Source: Desulfovibrio sp.
GTDB taxonomy: Bacteria > Desulfobacterota > Desulfovibrionia > Desulfovibrionales > Desulfovibrionaceae
Assembly (NCBI GenBank): GCA_028708865.1
Contig: JAQVYA010000003.1
Span: forward strand, 1 to 62,588
Reading direction: 5' to 3'
Length of the DNA: 62,588 nt
The notes beneath the pieces are model-generated. The model searched no databases. It was not told where the DNA came from and saw only the letters and a list, made by a program, of their open reading frames with translations. This document shows, piece after piece, positions 7,672 through 16,516 of this stretch (positions are counted from its first letter, which is position 1; every line of letters begins with the position of its first letter). The translations under genes and the position numbers were made by a program.

Positions 7672-10245
7672 TTATTCATTTTGTGCCCAATGGATCAATC
7701 CAAGGCTGTGTGGATCAGGCAGCAAGGGGTGGCTCGGCATGATCCGGACCGTAAAACCGAACCTTCCTGGGTCGTCTGGTTGTATTTCGCAACGGTACAA
7801 CCGCCAACCGTCATCAAGGGCCTGATTCTCGTGCATGGTTGTGGTCACCCGGCGCGCAAAAAGGCCATCCTTGTCCAACAGACCATGATAGACCTCCACC
7901 CGAACATTGCTGGGGGCCACACCATTCAGGTTCACTTCGGCCCAGACAGTAATGGGCTCCTGGACAAAAATCCGTTCCTCAGCGTCGCTCCGGACGTTGC
8001 GGATCGCCAGCCCGCCCCATTGCGTCATCAAATCCATGCGCCAGGACGCCAACTCCTTGGCCGGACCGAACTCGTTGCGGGCTAGGGCCGTGCCATTGAT
8101 ATACGCTGGCAAGTAGGTATTTTCCGCGTAGTCTTCCACCATGCGGTGCCCATTGAAGATAGGACCAAGCTCTCCAATGGCGCGCTTCATCTTATTGATC
8201 CAGCTCCGCGGCAGATTGCCGTGCCCACGGTCATAAAAGTCGGGCACCACGTCGCTTTCCAGGACAGTATAAAGCGTCTGGCTTTCAACGAAATCCTGAT
8301 AGGCGTGGTCCTCGTATTCCTCGCCCATGCCGATGGCAAAGCCTACGGAGTTGTCTGGCCGGAACGCCTCGTCCCACCAGCCGTCCAGAGTGGAAAGCTG
8401 AAGGACGCCGTTGGCCATGGCTTTCATACCACTGGTTCCGCAGGCTTCCAGTGGGCGGCGCGGCGTGTTCAGCCAGACATCGCATCCCTGGACCATGTGC
8501 ATGGCAATCTTCATATCGTAATCCTCCAGGAAGACCATGGAATACCTTGTGTCTTCCCTTCGGCATAATTCGATGAGCTTTTGAATCAGCCGTTTGCCGT
8601 CGTTGTCCGCTGGATGGGCTTTCCCCGCAAAGATGAACTGCACCGGATGCTTGCGGTTGGTAACCAGACGCACCAGTCGTTCCTGATCCAGTAAAAGCAT
8701 GTTTGCTCTTTTATATGTAGCGAAACGGCGGGCAAACCCGATCGTCAGGGCGCGGGGATCCAACACCTCGTCGGCGGCCTGTAGCTCCTGGGCCCGGGCC
8801 CCTTTATCCAAAAGTTGACGACGCAGGCGTTTGCGCACGAAATCCACCAGGCGTTCGCGCATACGTTCATGGGTGCGCCAAAGCTCGGCATCGGGAATGC
8901 TGTCCGCATTCTTCCATACCCGAGCGCAGTCTGGATCCTCCCGCCAGTTGGAACCGAGATAGCGGTCATAAACGAGGGCCAGGTCCGGGGCCACCCAGGT
9001 GGGCATGTGCACTCCGTTGGTGATGGCGCCAATGGGGACATCCTCGACCGGGAATTGCGGCCAAACCCGTTTCCACATATTCCGCGAGACCTTGCCGTGC
9101 AGCTGGCTAACGCCGTTGTTGAATCGGGAGAGACGCAAAGCCAGTACCGTCATGCAGAAAGGCTCCTGGTCGTTGCGCGGATCCTCGCGTCCCAAAGCAA
9201 GAAAGACCTTGAAGGACAGGCCCATATCTCTGGCGTATCCTTCAAAATACCGGGCCATTAAATCAGCAGGGAACCGGTCGTTGCCCGCAGGCACCGGGGT
9301 ATGCGTGGTGAACACACTGGTGGAGGCTTCCATTTCCTGCGCCGCCTCAAAACTCAGGCCGTACTCGCGCATGAAGATACGAATGCGCTCCAGGGCCGCA
9401 AATGCGGAATGGCCTTCATTCATATGCACAACGGTGGGTGGCAGGCCGAGTTTGTTCATCAACCGGACTCCACCAATGCCCAGAAGGACTTCCTGGCGCA
9501 GGCGCATCTCCAAATCACCACCGTAAAGACGTGACGTGATCTGGCGAAGCTCCGGCGGATTCTCGGGGATGTTGGCATCCAGCAGATACAACTGAATACG
9601 TCCCACAGCGCAGATCCAGGCCCGGGCCAAAAGTCGTTGACCTGCCAGATCCACCTCAACGGTGATGAAATTTCCTTCAGCATCCCGAGCCGGGCGCAAA
9701 GGCAGTTCCTCGAAATCATAATCCGGATACCGCTCCTGCTGCCAGCCGTCCGGCGTCATGTATTGCCGGAAATACCCTTCACGGTAGCACAGCCCCACTC
9801 CGTTCAAGGGCAAATTCAAGTCGGAGGCAGATTTGAGGTGGTCCCCTGCCAGAATACCCAGCCCACCGGAGTAAATGGGCAGACAGGTGGCAATGCCGTA
9901 CTCGAGACTGAAGTACGTCACGGCCGGGCGCGCATCGGGCAGATTCGGGAAATTGGTGCTCGCTCCTTCCTTGCTGAGGTAGTGGCGCAGCGAGGCCTGG
10001 GCCTCGTCAAGGCGCTGAAGGAAGAACTCATCCTGGGCCAAATCCAGCAATGTCCGCTGGGGAAGCCGGTTCAAAAAGGCCACGGGGTTTTCCCGGCAGT
10101 TTTCCCAAAGGCTTGGGTTCATTGTGGAGAACAGGCCGGAAATTTCACTGTTCCAGGCGAACCAGCAGTTGTAGGCCAGCTCCCAGAGAGCGGAAAGGCC
10201 GTCAGGCAGGCGCGGAACCGCGCTGAATGTCTTTAAGGGACGCAT
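7672..10245 (-). CDS. glgP: Alpha-glucan (glycogen/maltodextrin) phosphorylase
   Basis: 857 residues. It starts with the N-terminal domain seen in the short bacterial/archaeal phosphorylase group (LPDGLSALWELAYNCWFAWN, DUF3417) and continues with the GT35 catalytic core. Key motifs are FSLEYGIA, NEGHSAFAALER and the pyridoxal-phosphate site EACGTSGMKAMANG. It releases glucose-1-phosphate from storage glucan in the cytoplasm. The open frame extends further upstream, but I place the start at the ATG at 10245 (MRPLKTFSAVPRLP): AAGGAG precedes it by about 8 nt and the upstream residues look non-homologous. It is transcribed divergently from dut and ends in its own terminator. Confidence 0.93.
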   Translation of the reverse strand: MRPLKTFSAVPRLPDGLSALWELAYNCWFAWNSEISGLFSTMNPSLWENCRENPVAFLNRLPQRTLLDLAQDEFFLQRLDEAQASLRHYLSKEGASTNFPNLPDARPAVTYFSLEYGIATCLPIYSGGLGILAGDHLKSASDLNLPLNGVGLCYREGYFRQYMTPDGWQQERYPDYDFEELPLRPARDAEGNFITVEVDLAGQRLLARAWICAVGRIQLYLLDANIPENPPELRQITSRLYGGDLEMRLRQEVLLGIGGVRLMNKLGLPPTVVHMNEGHSAFAALERIRIFMREYGLSFEAAQEMEASTSVFTTHTPVPAGNDRFPADLMARYFEGYARDMGLSFKVFLALGREDPRNDQEPFCMTVLALRLSRFNNGVSQLHGKVSRNMWKRVWPQFPVEDVPIGAITNGVHMPTWVAPDLALVYDRYLGSNWREDPDCARVWKNADSIPDAELWRTHERMRERLVDFVRKRLRRQLLDKGARAQELQAADEVLDPRALTIGFARRFATYKRANMLLLDQERLVRLVTNRKHPVQFIFAGKAHPADNDGKRLIQKLIELCRREDTRYSMVFLEDYDMKIAMHMVQGCDVWLNTPRRPLEACGTSGMKAMANGVLQLSTLDGWWDEAFRPDNSVGFAIGMGEEYEDHAYQDFVESQTLYTVLESDVVPDFYDRGHGNLPRSWINKMKRAIGELGPIFNGHRMVEDYAENTYLPAYINGTALARNEFGPAKELASWRMDLMTQWGGLAIRNVRSDAEERIFVQEPITVWAEVNLNGVAPSNVRVEVYHGLLDKDGLFARRVTTTMHENQALDDGWRLYRCEIQPDDPGRFGFTVRIMPSHPLLPDPHSLGLIHWAQNE

Positions 10246-10393
10246 GAAGGGCACTCCTTGCGTAATGGGATTTTCTTTTCTTACCCGTTTATCGGTCCAG
10301 GCCATAAAGCGCAATACGATTGGAAAAACAATCACGGTTTGACACCCGCGCACTTTCGGTTCATTTACAGGCGGTAACACACAAGGAGAACAA

Positions 10394-10867
10394 ATGATCC
10401 ACGATTCCAATAATTCCATTGATGTCAAAATTCATTTCACCCACGCCGTATGGCAGGAGCACGAACTGGCCTACGGCACGGTTTCGTCCGCCGGCCTTGA
10501 TCTGCGCGCCTGTTTCGACGAGCCGGAGCTGGTCATTGAGCCTGGAGATCGCGTGGCCATCGGCACCGGTGTACGCATGGAAATCTGTGAACCCGGCTGG
10601 GCCGGATTCATTTTTTCCCGCAGCGGGCTGGGCACCAAGCAGGGATTGACCATAAGCCAAGGGGTAGGTGTTATTGATCCTGATTACCGGGGAGAGCTGA
10701 TTGTCTCCTTGCTGAACACCTCCGGACAGCGACGACTCGTGGCGCGCGGGCAGCGCATCGCGCAGTTGGTGTTTCTGCCCGTGCGCCAGGCCCGGATTCT
10801 GGCCGTGAATGAACTTTCGGACACGGACCGGGGTGCGGGTGGATTCGGGCATACGGGAACCATCTGA
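10394..10867 (+). CDS. dut: Deoxyuridine 5'-triphosphate nucleotidohydrolase
   Basis: 157 residues of the trimeric dUTPase type. The conserved motifs are present: SSAGLDLRA, RSGLGTKQGL, the catalytic-Asp-bearing GVIDPDYRGEL, and the C-terminal glycine-rich RGAGGFGHTG that closes over the substrate. It hydrolyses dUTP to dUMP and pyrophosphate, keeping uracil out of DNA and supplying dTMP synthesis. The ATG at 10394 follows an AAGGAG by about 6 nt. The gene is divergent from glgP across a 148-nt spacer and is followed after 28 nt by argD. Confidence 0.95.
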   Translation: MIHDSNNSIDVKIHFTHAVWQEHELAYGTVSSAGLDLRACFDEPELVIEPGDRVAIGTGVRMEICEPGWAGFIFSRSGLGTKQGLTISQGVGVIDPDYRGELIVSLLNTSGQRRLVARGQRIAQLVFLPVRQARILAVNELSDTDRGAGGFGHTGTI

Positions 10868-10895
10868 ACCATCATCGCACAGGAGTGTTGCTCTC

Positions 10896-12119
10896 ATGAC
10901 AACGACGACTCAGGAATCAACATATCAGGAATGGTCCGAACGGGCCCGGGCAAGCCTCATGAACACCTACGGCCGGTATCCGCTGGCCATTGCCCGGAGC
11001 CAGGGATGCCGTCTTTACGATACCGAGGGGCGGGCCTATGTGGATCTGCTGGCCGGCATTGCCGTAAACAGCCTGGGGCACTGCCCCGAACGTTTGACCC
11101 AGGCCCTGCTGGAGCAAACGCGGCACCTGGACCACATTTCCAACCTTTTTTTTCAGGAGCCGCAGATTCGGCTGGCCGAAAAGCTGCTGGCCACCTGCCA
11201 CGCGGACAAGGTCTTCCTCTGTAACTCGGGGGCGGAAGCCAACGAGGGAGCCATCAAGCTGGCTCGGAGATATATGCGCAAGGTGCGCGGACGGGACGTG
11301 CACGAAATCGTGACCCTGGAAGGCTCTTTCCATGGCCGGACTCTGGCGACCCTTACGGCCACCGGCCAGGAAGGCCGCATCAAGGAAGGATTCGGGCCGC
11401 TTCCCGAAGGATTCCGCACCACCCCGTTCAATGACCCGAAGGCGCTGCAAGAAACCGTTTCAGATGCCACAGCAGCCGTCATGATCGAAGTGGTTCAGGG
11501 CGAAGGCGGTGTACGTCCTTTGTCCCGGGAATTTTTGGACGTCTTGCTGGCTCTGCGTCAAAGACACGGCTTCCTGCTGATTGTGGACGAAGTGCAGACA
11601 GGCCTTTGCCGCACAGGACGTTTTTGGGCTCACCAGCTTTTTGATTTGCGGCCGGACATCTTCACCACGGCCAAGGCGCTGGCCAATGGGTTGCCCATGG
11701 GCGCGGTACTGGCTACCGACGAAGTGGCCCGTGGTTTTGAACCCGGCACCCATGCTACGACCTTTGGCGGCGGCCCCCTGGTGGCGGCCGTTGCCTGTGA
11801 AGTCCTGGACATCATGCAGGAAGACAGGCTCGCCGAACGGGCCGAACAGCTTGGCGCACGAGCCAAAAAAGCCCTCCTGGAAGTGGCGGACCGACATCCC
11901 GAACAGATCCGGGCCGTGCGGGTCCAGGGGCTGATGATCGGTGTGGAACTCGCCTTTCCCGGGCAAGAGGTCTGGCAGGCGCTTTTGGATAAGGGGTTTA
12001 TTCTAAACCTCACGCAGGGTTGCGTATTGCGGCTGCTGCCTCCGTTAGTCATCGAAGAGCAGGACCTGCTCGATTTTGCAAAGGCACTGGAAGAAGTACT
12101 GGACGCAACTGCACAATAA
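10896..12119 (+). CDS. argD: Acetylornithine / N-succinyldiaminopimelate-type aminotransferase
   Basis: 407 residues of the class III pyridoxal-phosphate aminotransferase family. The N-terminal NTYGRYPLAIARSQGCRLYD and SLGHC stretches, the substrate/cofactor region CNSGAEANEGAIKLARRYMR, DEVQTGLCRTGRFW, and TTAKALANGLPMGAV with the PLP lysine all fit ArgD. It transaminates N-acetylglutamate semialdehyde in arginine synthesis and often also serves lysine synthesis; dapA lies elsewhere in this window. I start at the ATG at 10896 (MTTTTQES), with AGGAG about 10 nt upstream, rather than at the longer frame that overlaps dut. Confidence 0.93.
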   Translation: MTTTTQESTYQEWSERARASLMNTYGRYPLAIARSQGCRLYDTEGRAYVDLLAGIAVNSLGHCPERLTQALLEQTRHLDHISNLFFQEPQIRLAEKLLATCHADKVFLCNSGAEANEGAIKLARRYMRKVRGRDVHEIVTLEGSFHGRTLATLTATGQEGRIKEGFGPLPEGFRTTPFNDPKALQETVSDATAAVMIEVVQGEGGVRPLSREFLDVLLALRQRHGFLLIVDEVQTGLCRTGRFWAHQLFDLRPDIFTTAKALANGLPMGAVLATDEVARGFEPGTHATTFGGGPLVAAVACEVLDIMQEDRLAERAEQLGARAKKALLEVADRHPEQIRAVRVQGLMIGVELAFPGQEVWQALLDKGFILNLTQGCVLRLLPPLVIEEQDLLDFAKALEEVLDATAQ

Positions 12120-12248
12120 ACGCCCCAAAAGGGTGAAATATCCCGTACACTCTGCTGCGCGGTTCGTTGGTTTTCTGCCGGCGGGCCGCGTAGCGCATTG
12201 ACCGAAACCGCCCAGCCTGGCTATGATGGCGTATCCAAAGAGGAAGCC

Positions 12249-12458
12249 ATGCCGAGCATTGCGCCATCTGAATACAATGATCCGCCCCGGCTGGAACGGG
12301 AGACAAAACCGATCGGTTCGGAAACCGTATTCGGTCCTCAACACCTGGACCAGGTTCAGATGTTGGCAAAAGACCATCAGGAAAAACAAGCCCGGGAAAC
12401 CACGTTGCTTCATGCCGCCTACACCGGCACGGGCTCCATCATCAACAGCATGGCCTGA
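12249..12458 (+). CDS. Small hypothetical protein (69 aa)
   Basis: I do not recognise this protein. It starts MPSIAPSEYNDPPRL at an ATG preceded by AGAGGAA. It is hydrophilic, with a helical middle (HLDQVQMLAKDHQEKQAR) and a C-terminus LLHAAYTGTGSIINSMA. There is no signal peptide, membrane segment or cysteine. It lies between argD and prmA on the same strand with short spacers, so it could ride on their transcript. Codon use looks like its neighbours. A non-coding alternative cannot be excluded at this length. Confidence 0.5.
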   Translation: MPSIAPSEYNDPPRLERETKPIGSETVFGPQHLDQVQMLAKDHQEKQARETTLLHAAYTGTGSIINSMA

Positions 12459-12494
12459 CCATGGAGCCATGCCTCAACCAAGTGAACACCCTAC

Positions 12495-13352
12495 ATGTTG
12501 TACCAAGTGCAGTTTACCGTACCCGCCCAGGCGGGACAGGACGTCTCCGAAGAATTGGCCGCGTTTATGTCTGAACGCACGGGAGCAGGTTGGGAAGAAG
12601 AGGAAACTTCCACCGGACTGCGGTGCCGCGTTTTTTTTGAGACGCCGGATAAGGCCGCTCTTGTGGCGAAACAGGCCAGAGAACGCTGGGCCCAAAGCGA
12701 GCCCGAGATCTCGGAACAAGAGCCCGAAAACTGGGCCTTGGCCTGGAAGGACTTTTTTGTGCCCGTAGCCTGCGGCGAACGCTTTGAGGTGCTGCCGCCC
12801 TGGCTCAAGGATTCAGGCTCTCCACAACTGACGCCCATCGTCATTGAGCCGAAAATGGCCTTTGGCACCGGCCATCATGCCACCACATCCCTTTGTCTGG
12901 CTGCCCTTTCCGACCTGTTTGGCAACGCTGCCTCATCCAAGGGCTGCTTCCTGGACCTCGGCACCGGCTCGGGCATTCTTTCCATTGCCCTTGCCATGCT
13001 CGGGCATCATGGCAAGGGCTTGGACATTGATCCGGAAGCCATTGCCTGCGCCCGGGAAAACGCTGAGGCCAACAAAGTGGCTGCGCCCATCGATTTTGCA
13101 GTCGGGAGTCTGGAACTGCTTGAAGAAAAAGAGCAATTCGACATTGTGGTGGCCAACATCTTATCCGGACCGCTTATTGAAATGGCCCCACGGCTGCGCC
13201 GGGCGGTTCGCTCCGGCGGCAGCCTGATTCTTTCCGGGATTCTTGGAGAACAGGCTCAGTTCGTGATCAACGCCTACAAGGCCTGCGGACTGGGCGAGCC
13301 GGAACTCCGGCCTGAAGACGAATGGGTGGCCCTGGTCTGGGCGGAGGTCTAG
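12495..13352 (+). CDS. prmA: Ribosomal protein L11 methyltransferase
   Basis: 285 residues. An N-terminal substrate-recognition domain (about 1-100, with WALAWKDFFVPVACGERFEVLPPW) precedes a Rossmann methyltransferase domain. SAM-binding motif I is FLDLGTGSGILSIAL near residue 155, preceded by the PrmA hallmark MAFGTGHHATTSLCL; motif IV is VVANILSGPLIEMAP. It methylates lysines and the N-terminus of ribosomal protein L11. The ATG at 12495 is the first sensible start. The next gene begins 4 nt after its stop, so the two are likely co-translated. Confidence 0.94.
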   Translation: MLYQVQFTVPAQAGQDVSEELAAFMSERTGAGWEEEETSTGLRCRVFFETPDKAALVAKQARERWAQSEPEISEQEPENWALAWKDFFVPVACGERFEVLPPWLKDSGSPQLTPIVIEPKMAFGTGHHATTSLCLAALSDLFGNAASSKGCFLDLGTGSGILSIALAMLGHHGKGLDIDPEAIACARENAEANKVAAPIDFAVGSLELLEEKEQFDIVVANILSGPLIEMAPRLRRAVRSGGSLILSGILGEQAQFVINAYKACGLGEPELRPEDEWVALVWAEV

Positions 13353-13356
13353 CCTG

Positions 13357-14019
13357 TTGCGAACGGCCCCGATCCTCACAGAGATGTACCGGACCATGCT
13401 GGACCGGATGGGGCCCAGTGGCTGGTGGCCCGCAAAGACACCGTTTGAAGTGGCTGTGGGCGCTGTACTGACCCAAAACACCAATTGGAATAATGTGTCC
13501 AGGGCGTTGACCAACCTGCGCAAAAACCAGGCACTGCATCCAGCGAGCCTGCGAGCCTTGCCGGATGCGCAATTGGAGGAGTTGATTCGTCCTTCCGGCT
13601 ACTATCGCATGAAAGCCAAAAGATTGAAGGCATTGCTCGATTTTTTGGAGGCCCAGTGCGAACCGGAACCAGATGAACAACTTTCCGGGTTACAGTCACG
13701 GGACTGGCAGGAATTGCGCCCTCTTTTGCTGTCGGTACGTGGTATCGGACCGGAAACCGCAGACTCGATCCTCTGCTATGCGTTGGGAAGTCCTGTTTTT
13801 GTCGTTGACGCCTATACGGCTCGCATCATGCATCGGCACGGCTTGACGCCCGAAGAAATCAGCTACGACGAACTGCAGGCACTGTTCATGGATGCGCTGG
13901 ATCCTGATGCAGCATTGTGCAACGAATTCCATGCACTGCTCGTGCGAGTGGGACATGGCTGGTGTTCCAAACGTGAGCCCCGCTGTTCTGGCTGTCCTCT
14001 GGAATCTCTCTTGGAGTAA
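13357..14019 (+). CDS. Endonuclease III-like HhH-GPD DNA glycosylase (COG2231 type)
   Basis: 220 residues with a helix-hairpin-helix (LSVRGIGPETADSILCYALG) and the catalytic-Asp segment FVVDAYTARIMHRHG. The lysine of true endonuclease III (GVGRKTA) is replaced by Glu (GIGPETA), so it would act as a glycosylase without AP-lyase activity, as in MagIII-like 3-methyladenine glycosylases. The C-terminal cysteines (GWCSKREPRCSGCPL) give only three of the four iron-sulfur ligands. The TTG at 13357 is used because GGAGG sits 9 nt upstream; an ATG at 13384 is the alternative. The damaged base it removes is not evident. Confidence 0.82.
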   Translation: MRTAPILTEMYRTMLDRMGPSGWWPAKTPFEVAVGAVLTQNTNWNNVSRALTNLRKNQALHPASLRALPDAQLEELIRPSGYYRMKAKRLKALLDFLEAQCEPEPDEQLSGLQSRDWQELRPLLLSVRGIGPETADSILCYALGSPVFVVDAYTARIMHRHGLTPEEISYDELQALFMDALDPDAALCNEFHALLVRVGHGWCSKREPRCSGCPLESLLE

Positions 14020-14021
14020 AG

Positions 14022-15116
14022 ATGCCCCGTCTGTTCTTGCCCGTTTTTCTGCTGCTTGTGCTGGGGACCGCACTTCCGGTTCCGGCGCAAGACCTTCAGC
14101 AGGCCCTGGAACAAAGTCGGGAACAAGCCGGAAAACGACAGGAGACGCTTCAGGAACTCAAGCAGCAGGAAGAATCGTTAAGCCGGGATCTTCGCCGGGT
14201 CGAGTCCGAAGCACGTCATCTGGAACAGGTGGTTTTACAACAACAGCAGGCCCTGGACGCATTGTCTGATCGCGAGGAGGAGCTTCGGGCTGAATATTTC
14301 CGACTGGAAGCCCGGCGCGAGGCCATTGGAAAAGATTTGGTCCGGCTGGTGCGAGGCATCTGGCCTGTGCATATGCGCAACTTGCATAACAGATTTTCCG
14401 GCGTCACCTCCTGGGAACAGGCGGATCGACGTTTTGAATGGCTGGCCGCAGTATATCGGCAAGTGCTCGAAGTATTGCGCCAAGCTGCGCAAGCCGCTCT
14501 TGAACGCGCCAGGAACCTGCACCGCCAGCAACAGCTCAGCCTGGAAGCGGCTCAGCGGCTTGATGAATTAAACAGCTCCAAAGATGAATTGCTTCGTAAA
14601 CGGCTAAAGCTTCGTTCCGGCCTGCGCTCGGTGGAAGGGCAACGGCGTTCGCTGGAAGAAGAATTACGCTCCATTCTGGCCACTATCAAAGAATTGGACT
14701 ACCGTCTTAAAAGTCAAAAAACCAAAAGGTTCGGAGAAAACAAAGGGTTTCTACCCTGGCCGGTCCAAGGTCGTGTGGAACAAAAATTCGCTCCGAATGC
14801 GACTCCGCCCCACAGGGGCATCGGGCTGCGCACCGAAGCGAGTGCCGTCATCCGTTCCGTGTTTTGGGGAAAAGTGGTACACAACGATGTACTACGTGGC
14901 TTTGGTCGCGTGGTGATCATTTATCATGGGCACGACTATTACAGCCTGTACGCCTACTTGGGAGAAAGCCACGTGGAAGTGGGCCAGGAGGTGGAAAAGG
15001 ACGAACCCGTAGGATTGGCCGGCATCTATCCCGAGGTGCAAGGGCCTGGTCTTTATTTCGAATTGCGTTTTGGGCAGAAACCAATTAACCCCGTTGTGTG
15101 GCTTTTCCCTCAGTAA
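14022..15116 (+). CDS. EnvC-like murein hydrolase activator (degenerate LytM domain)
   Basis: 364 residues: a signal peptide (cleavage after about residue 22, LPVPAQ), a long coiled coil (about 25-235, rich in Q, E, R and L) and a C-terminal LytM/M23-like domain (about 245-364). The zinc ligands of active M23 peptidases are not intact: the first motif reads PPHRGIGL without the Asp, and the HxH motif is replaced by LYFEL. This matches EnvC, which does not cut peptidoglycan itself but activates amidases at division. It starts 2 nt after the glycosylase stop, with GGAG upstream, and is followed by ctp. Confidence 0.85.
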   Translation: MPRLFLPVFLLLVLGTALPVPAQDLQQALEQSREQAGKRQETLQELKQQEESLSRDLRRVESEARHLEQVVLQQQQALDALSDREEELRAEYFRLEARREAIGKDLVRLVRGIWPVHMRNLHNRFSGVTSWEQADRRFEWLAAVYRQVLEVLRQAAQAALERARNLHRQQQLSLEAAQRLDELNSSKDELLRKRLKLRSGLRSVEGQRRSLEEELRSILATIKELDYRLKSQKTKRFGENKGFLPWPVQGRVEQKFAPNATPPHRGIGLRTEASAVIRSVFWGKVVHNDVLRGFGRVVIIYHGHDYYSLYAYLGESHVEVGQEVEKDEPVGLAGIYPEVQGPGLYFELRFGQKPINPVVWLFPQ

Positions 15117-15185
15117 TCAAGTCCGGGCGGGCGTCCGGAGGCTCCCATACCCTTTTCGGAGCCAATACCCCTTTGGGAGGAAAAT

Positions 15186-16478
15186 ATGCGAATTGCGCTT
15201 TGGCTGGGAACCTTTCTTTTGATGTTCGGTCTGACCATCTCCACAGGGCCGGCATCCAGTGCCGCGGAGACAACTCACCTGGACGCGCTCAAACGCTTCA
15301 GTCAGGTTCTGGACATCGTGGAAAGCTCCTATGTTGAGGACATTTCCCGCACGCAGTTGATCGAGGACTCCATCAAAGGGATGCTGGAACAATTGGACCC
15401 GCATTCAGCCTACCTGACGGCGGACGATTTCCGCGACATGCAGGAAAGCACCAGCGGAAAATTCAGTGGCATCGGAATAGAAATCAGCACGGAAAACGGA
15501 CGGCTGGTGGTCGTTTCCCCCATTGAAGATACGCCCGCCTACGACGCTGGCCTTTTGGCCGGTGACTATATTCTGGAAATCGACGGGGAAAATACCGAAG
15601 GGATGACCCTCATGGACGCGGTGGAGCTGATCCGCGGTGAAAAAGGCACGGATGTGACCCTCACCGTGCTGCACCGGGACGGCAACCGGCCGGTGGATGT
15701 AACCATCACCCGCGGCACCATCCCCATCATCAGCGTCAAAACCGAAGTCCTGGATGATGGCTACCTTTACGTTCGCCTGACACGCTTCAACGAAGACACC
15801 ACGCGTGATTTGCATTCCAAACTTGCGGAATACACTGACGACCATGAACTCAAGGGCGTGGTCCTCGACCTGCGCAACAACCCTGGCGGCCTTCTGGATC
15901 AGGCTGTGCAAGTTGCCGACACCTTTCTGAGCGACGGCTTGTTGGTCTATATTCAGGGTAAGGGTGGCATGGGACGCCGGGACTTCCTGGCCCGCAAGCA
16001 GCCCACGGACGTGACCGCACCTGTGGTCGTGCTTCTCAACGCCGGATCAGCCTCGGCCTCGGAAATTGTGGCCGGAGCCCTTCAGGACCATGACCGCGCC
16101 CTCCTCCTGGGAGAACGCAGCTTTGGTAAGGGATCGGTGCAGCAAATCATCCCGCTTCCGGACGGCGCAGGCATCAAGTTGACCACAGCCCTCTACTACA
16201 CGCCCGGCGGACGTTCCATCCAGGCCGAGGGCATTGCTCCTGACCTGAGAATTCCTTTTGTCGTCCCGACCAAGGAAGACGAGGATTCCGAGATGTTGCG
16301 GCGTATGACCCTGCGTGAGAAAGACCTCTCCGGCCACCTGGAAAACGCCAACGGTGCGGCAAGCCGCGCTGCGGATGAAAAGAACGGCAAAGCAGCCGCA
16401 ATGTTGGCCAAGGACAACCAGCTGCGTCTGGCCCTGGAAATGGTGCGCAATCTGCCGCGCCTGTCCAAAATTCAATAA
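15186..16478 (+). CDS. Carboxy-terminal processing protease, S41 family
   Basis: 430 residues: signal peptide (about 1-26), PDZ domain (about 90-170, FSGIGIEISTENGRLVVVSP) and the S41 protease domain. The catalytic serine lies in NAGSASASEIVAGALQDH and the general-base lysine in GERSFGKGSVQQ. Ctp enzymes trim periplasmic proteins and envelope enzymes at their C-termini. The ATG at 15186 follows GGGAGGAAAAT. The position between an EnvC-like activator and a DUF610 deacetylase is a recurring Desulfovibrio/proteobacterial envelope-remodelling cluster, suggesting joint control of peptidoglycan cleavage. Confidence 0.93.
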   Translation: MRIALWLGTFLLMFGLTISTGPASSAAETTHLDALKRFSQVLDIVESSYVEDISRTQLIEDSIKGMLEQLDPHSAYLTADDFRDMQESTSGKFSGIGIEISTENGRLVVVSPIEDTPAYDAGLLAGDYILEIDGENTEGMTLMDAVELIRGEKGTDVTLTVLHRDGNRPVDVTITRGTIPIISVKTEVLDDGYLYVRLTRFNEDTTRDLHSKLAEYTDDHELKGVVLDLRNNPGGLLDQAVQVADTFLSDGLLVYIQGKGGMGRRDFLARKQPTDVTAPVVVLLNAGSASASEIVAGALQDHDRALLLGERSFGKGSVQQIIPLPDGAGIKLTTALYYTPGGRSIQAEGIAPDLRIPFVVPTKEDEDSEMLRRMTLREKDLSGHLENANGAASRAADEKNGKAAAMLAKDNQLRLALEMVRNLPRLSKIQ

Positions 16479-16516
16479 CCGGTCTTATTCGAACGGACCT
16501 GCCGTTCCTCAAGAAC

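Noticed and set aside
12045-12470. A minus-strand frame overlapping the argD end and the small hypothetical gene
   Set aside because: It is a shadow frame with no family resemblance. The plus-strand frame has a better ribosome site and fits the operon direction.
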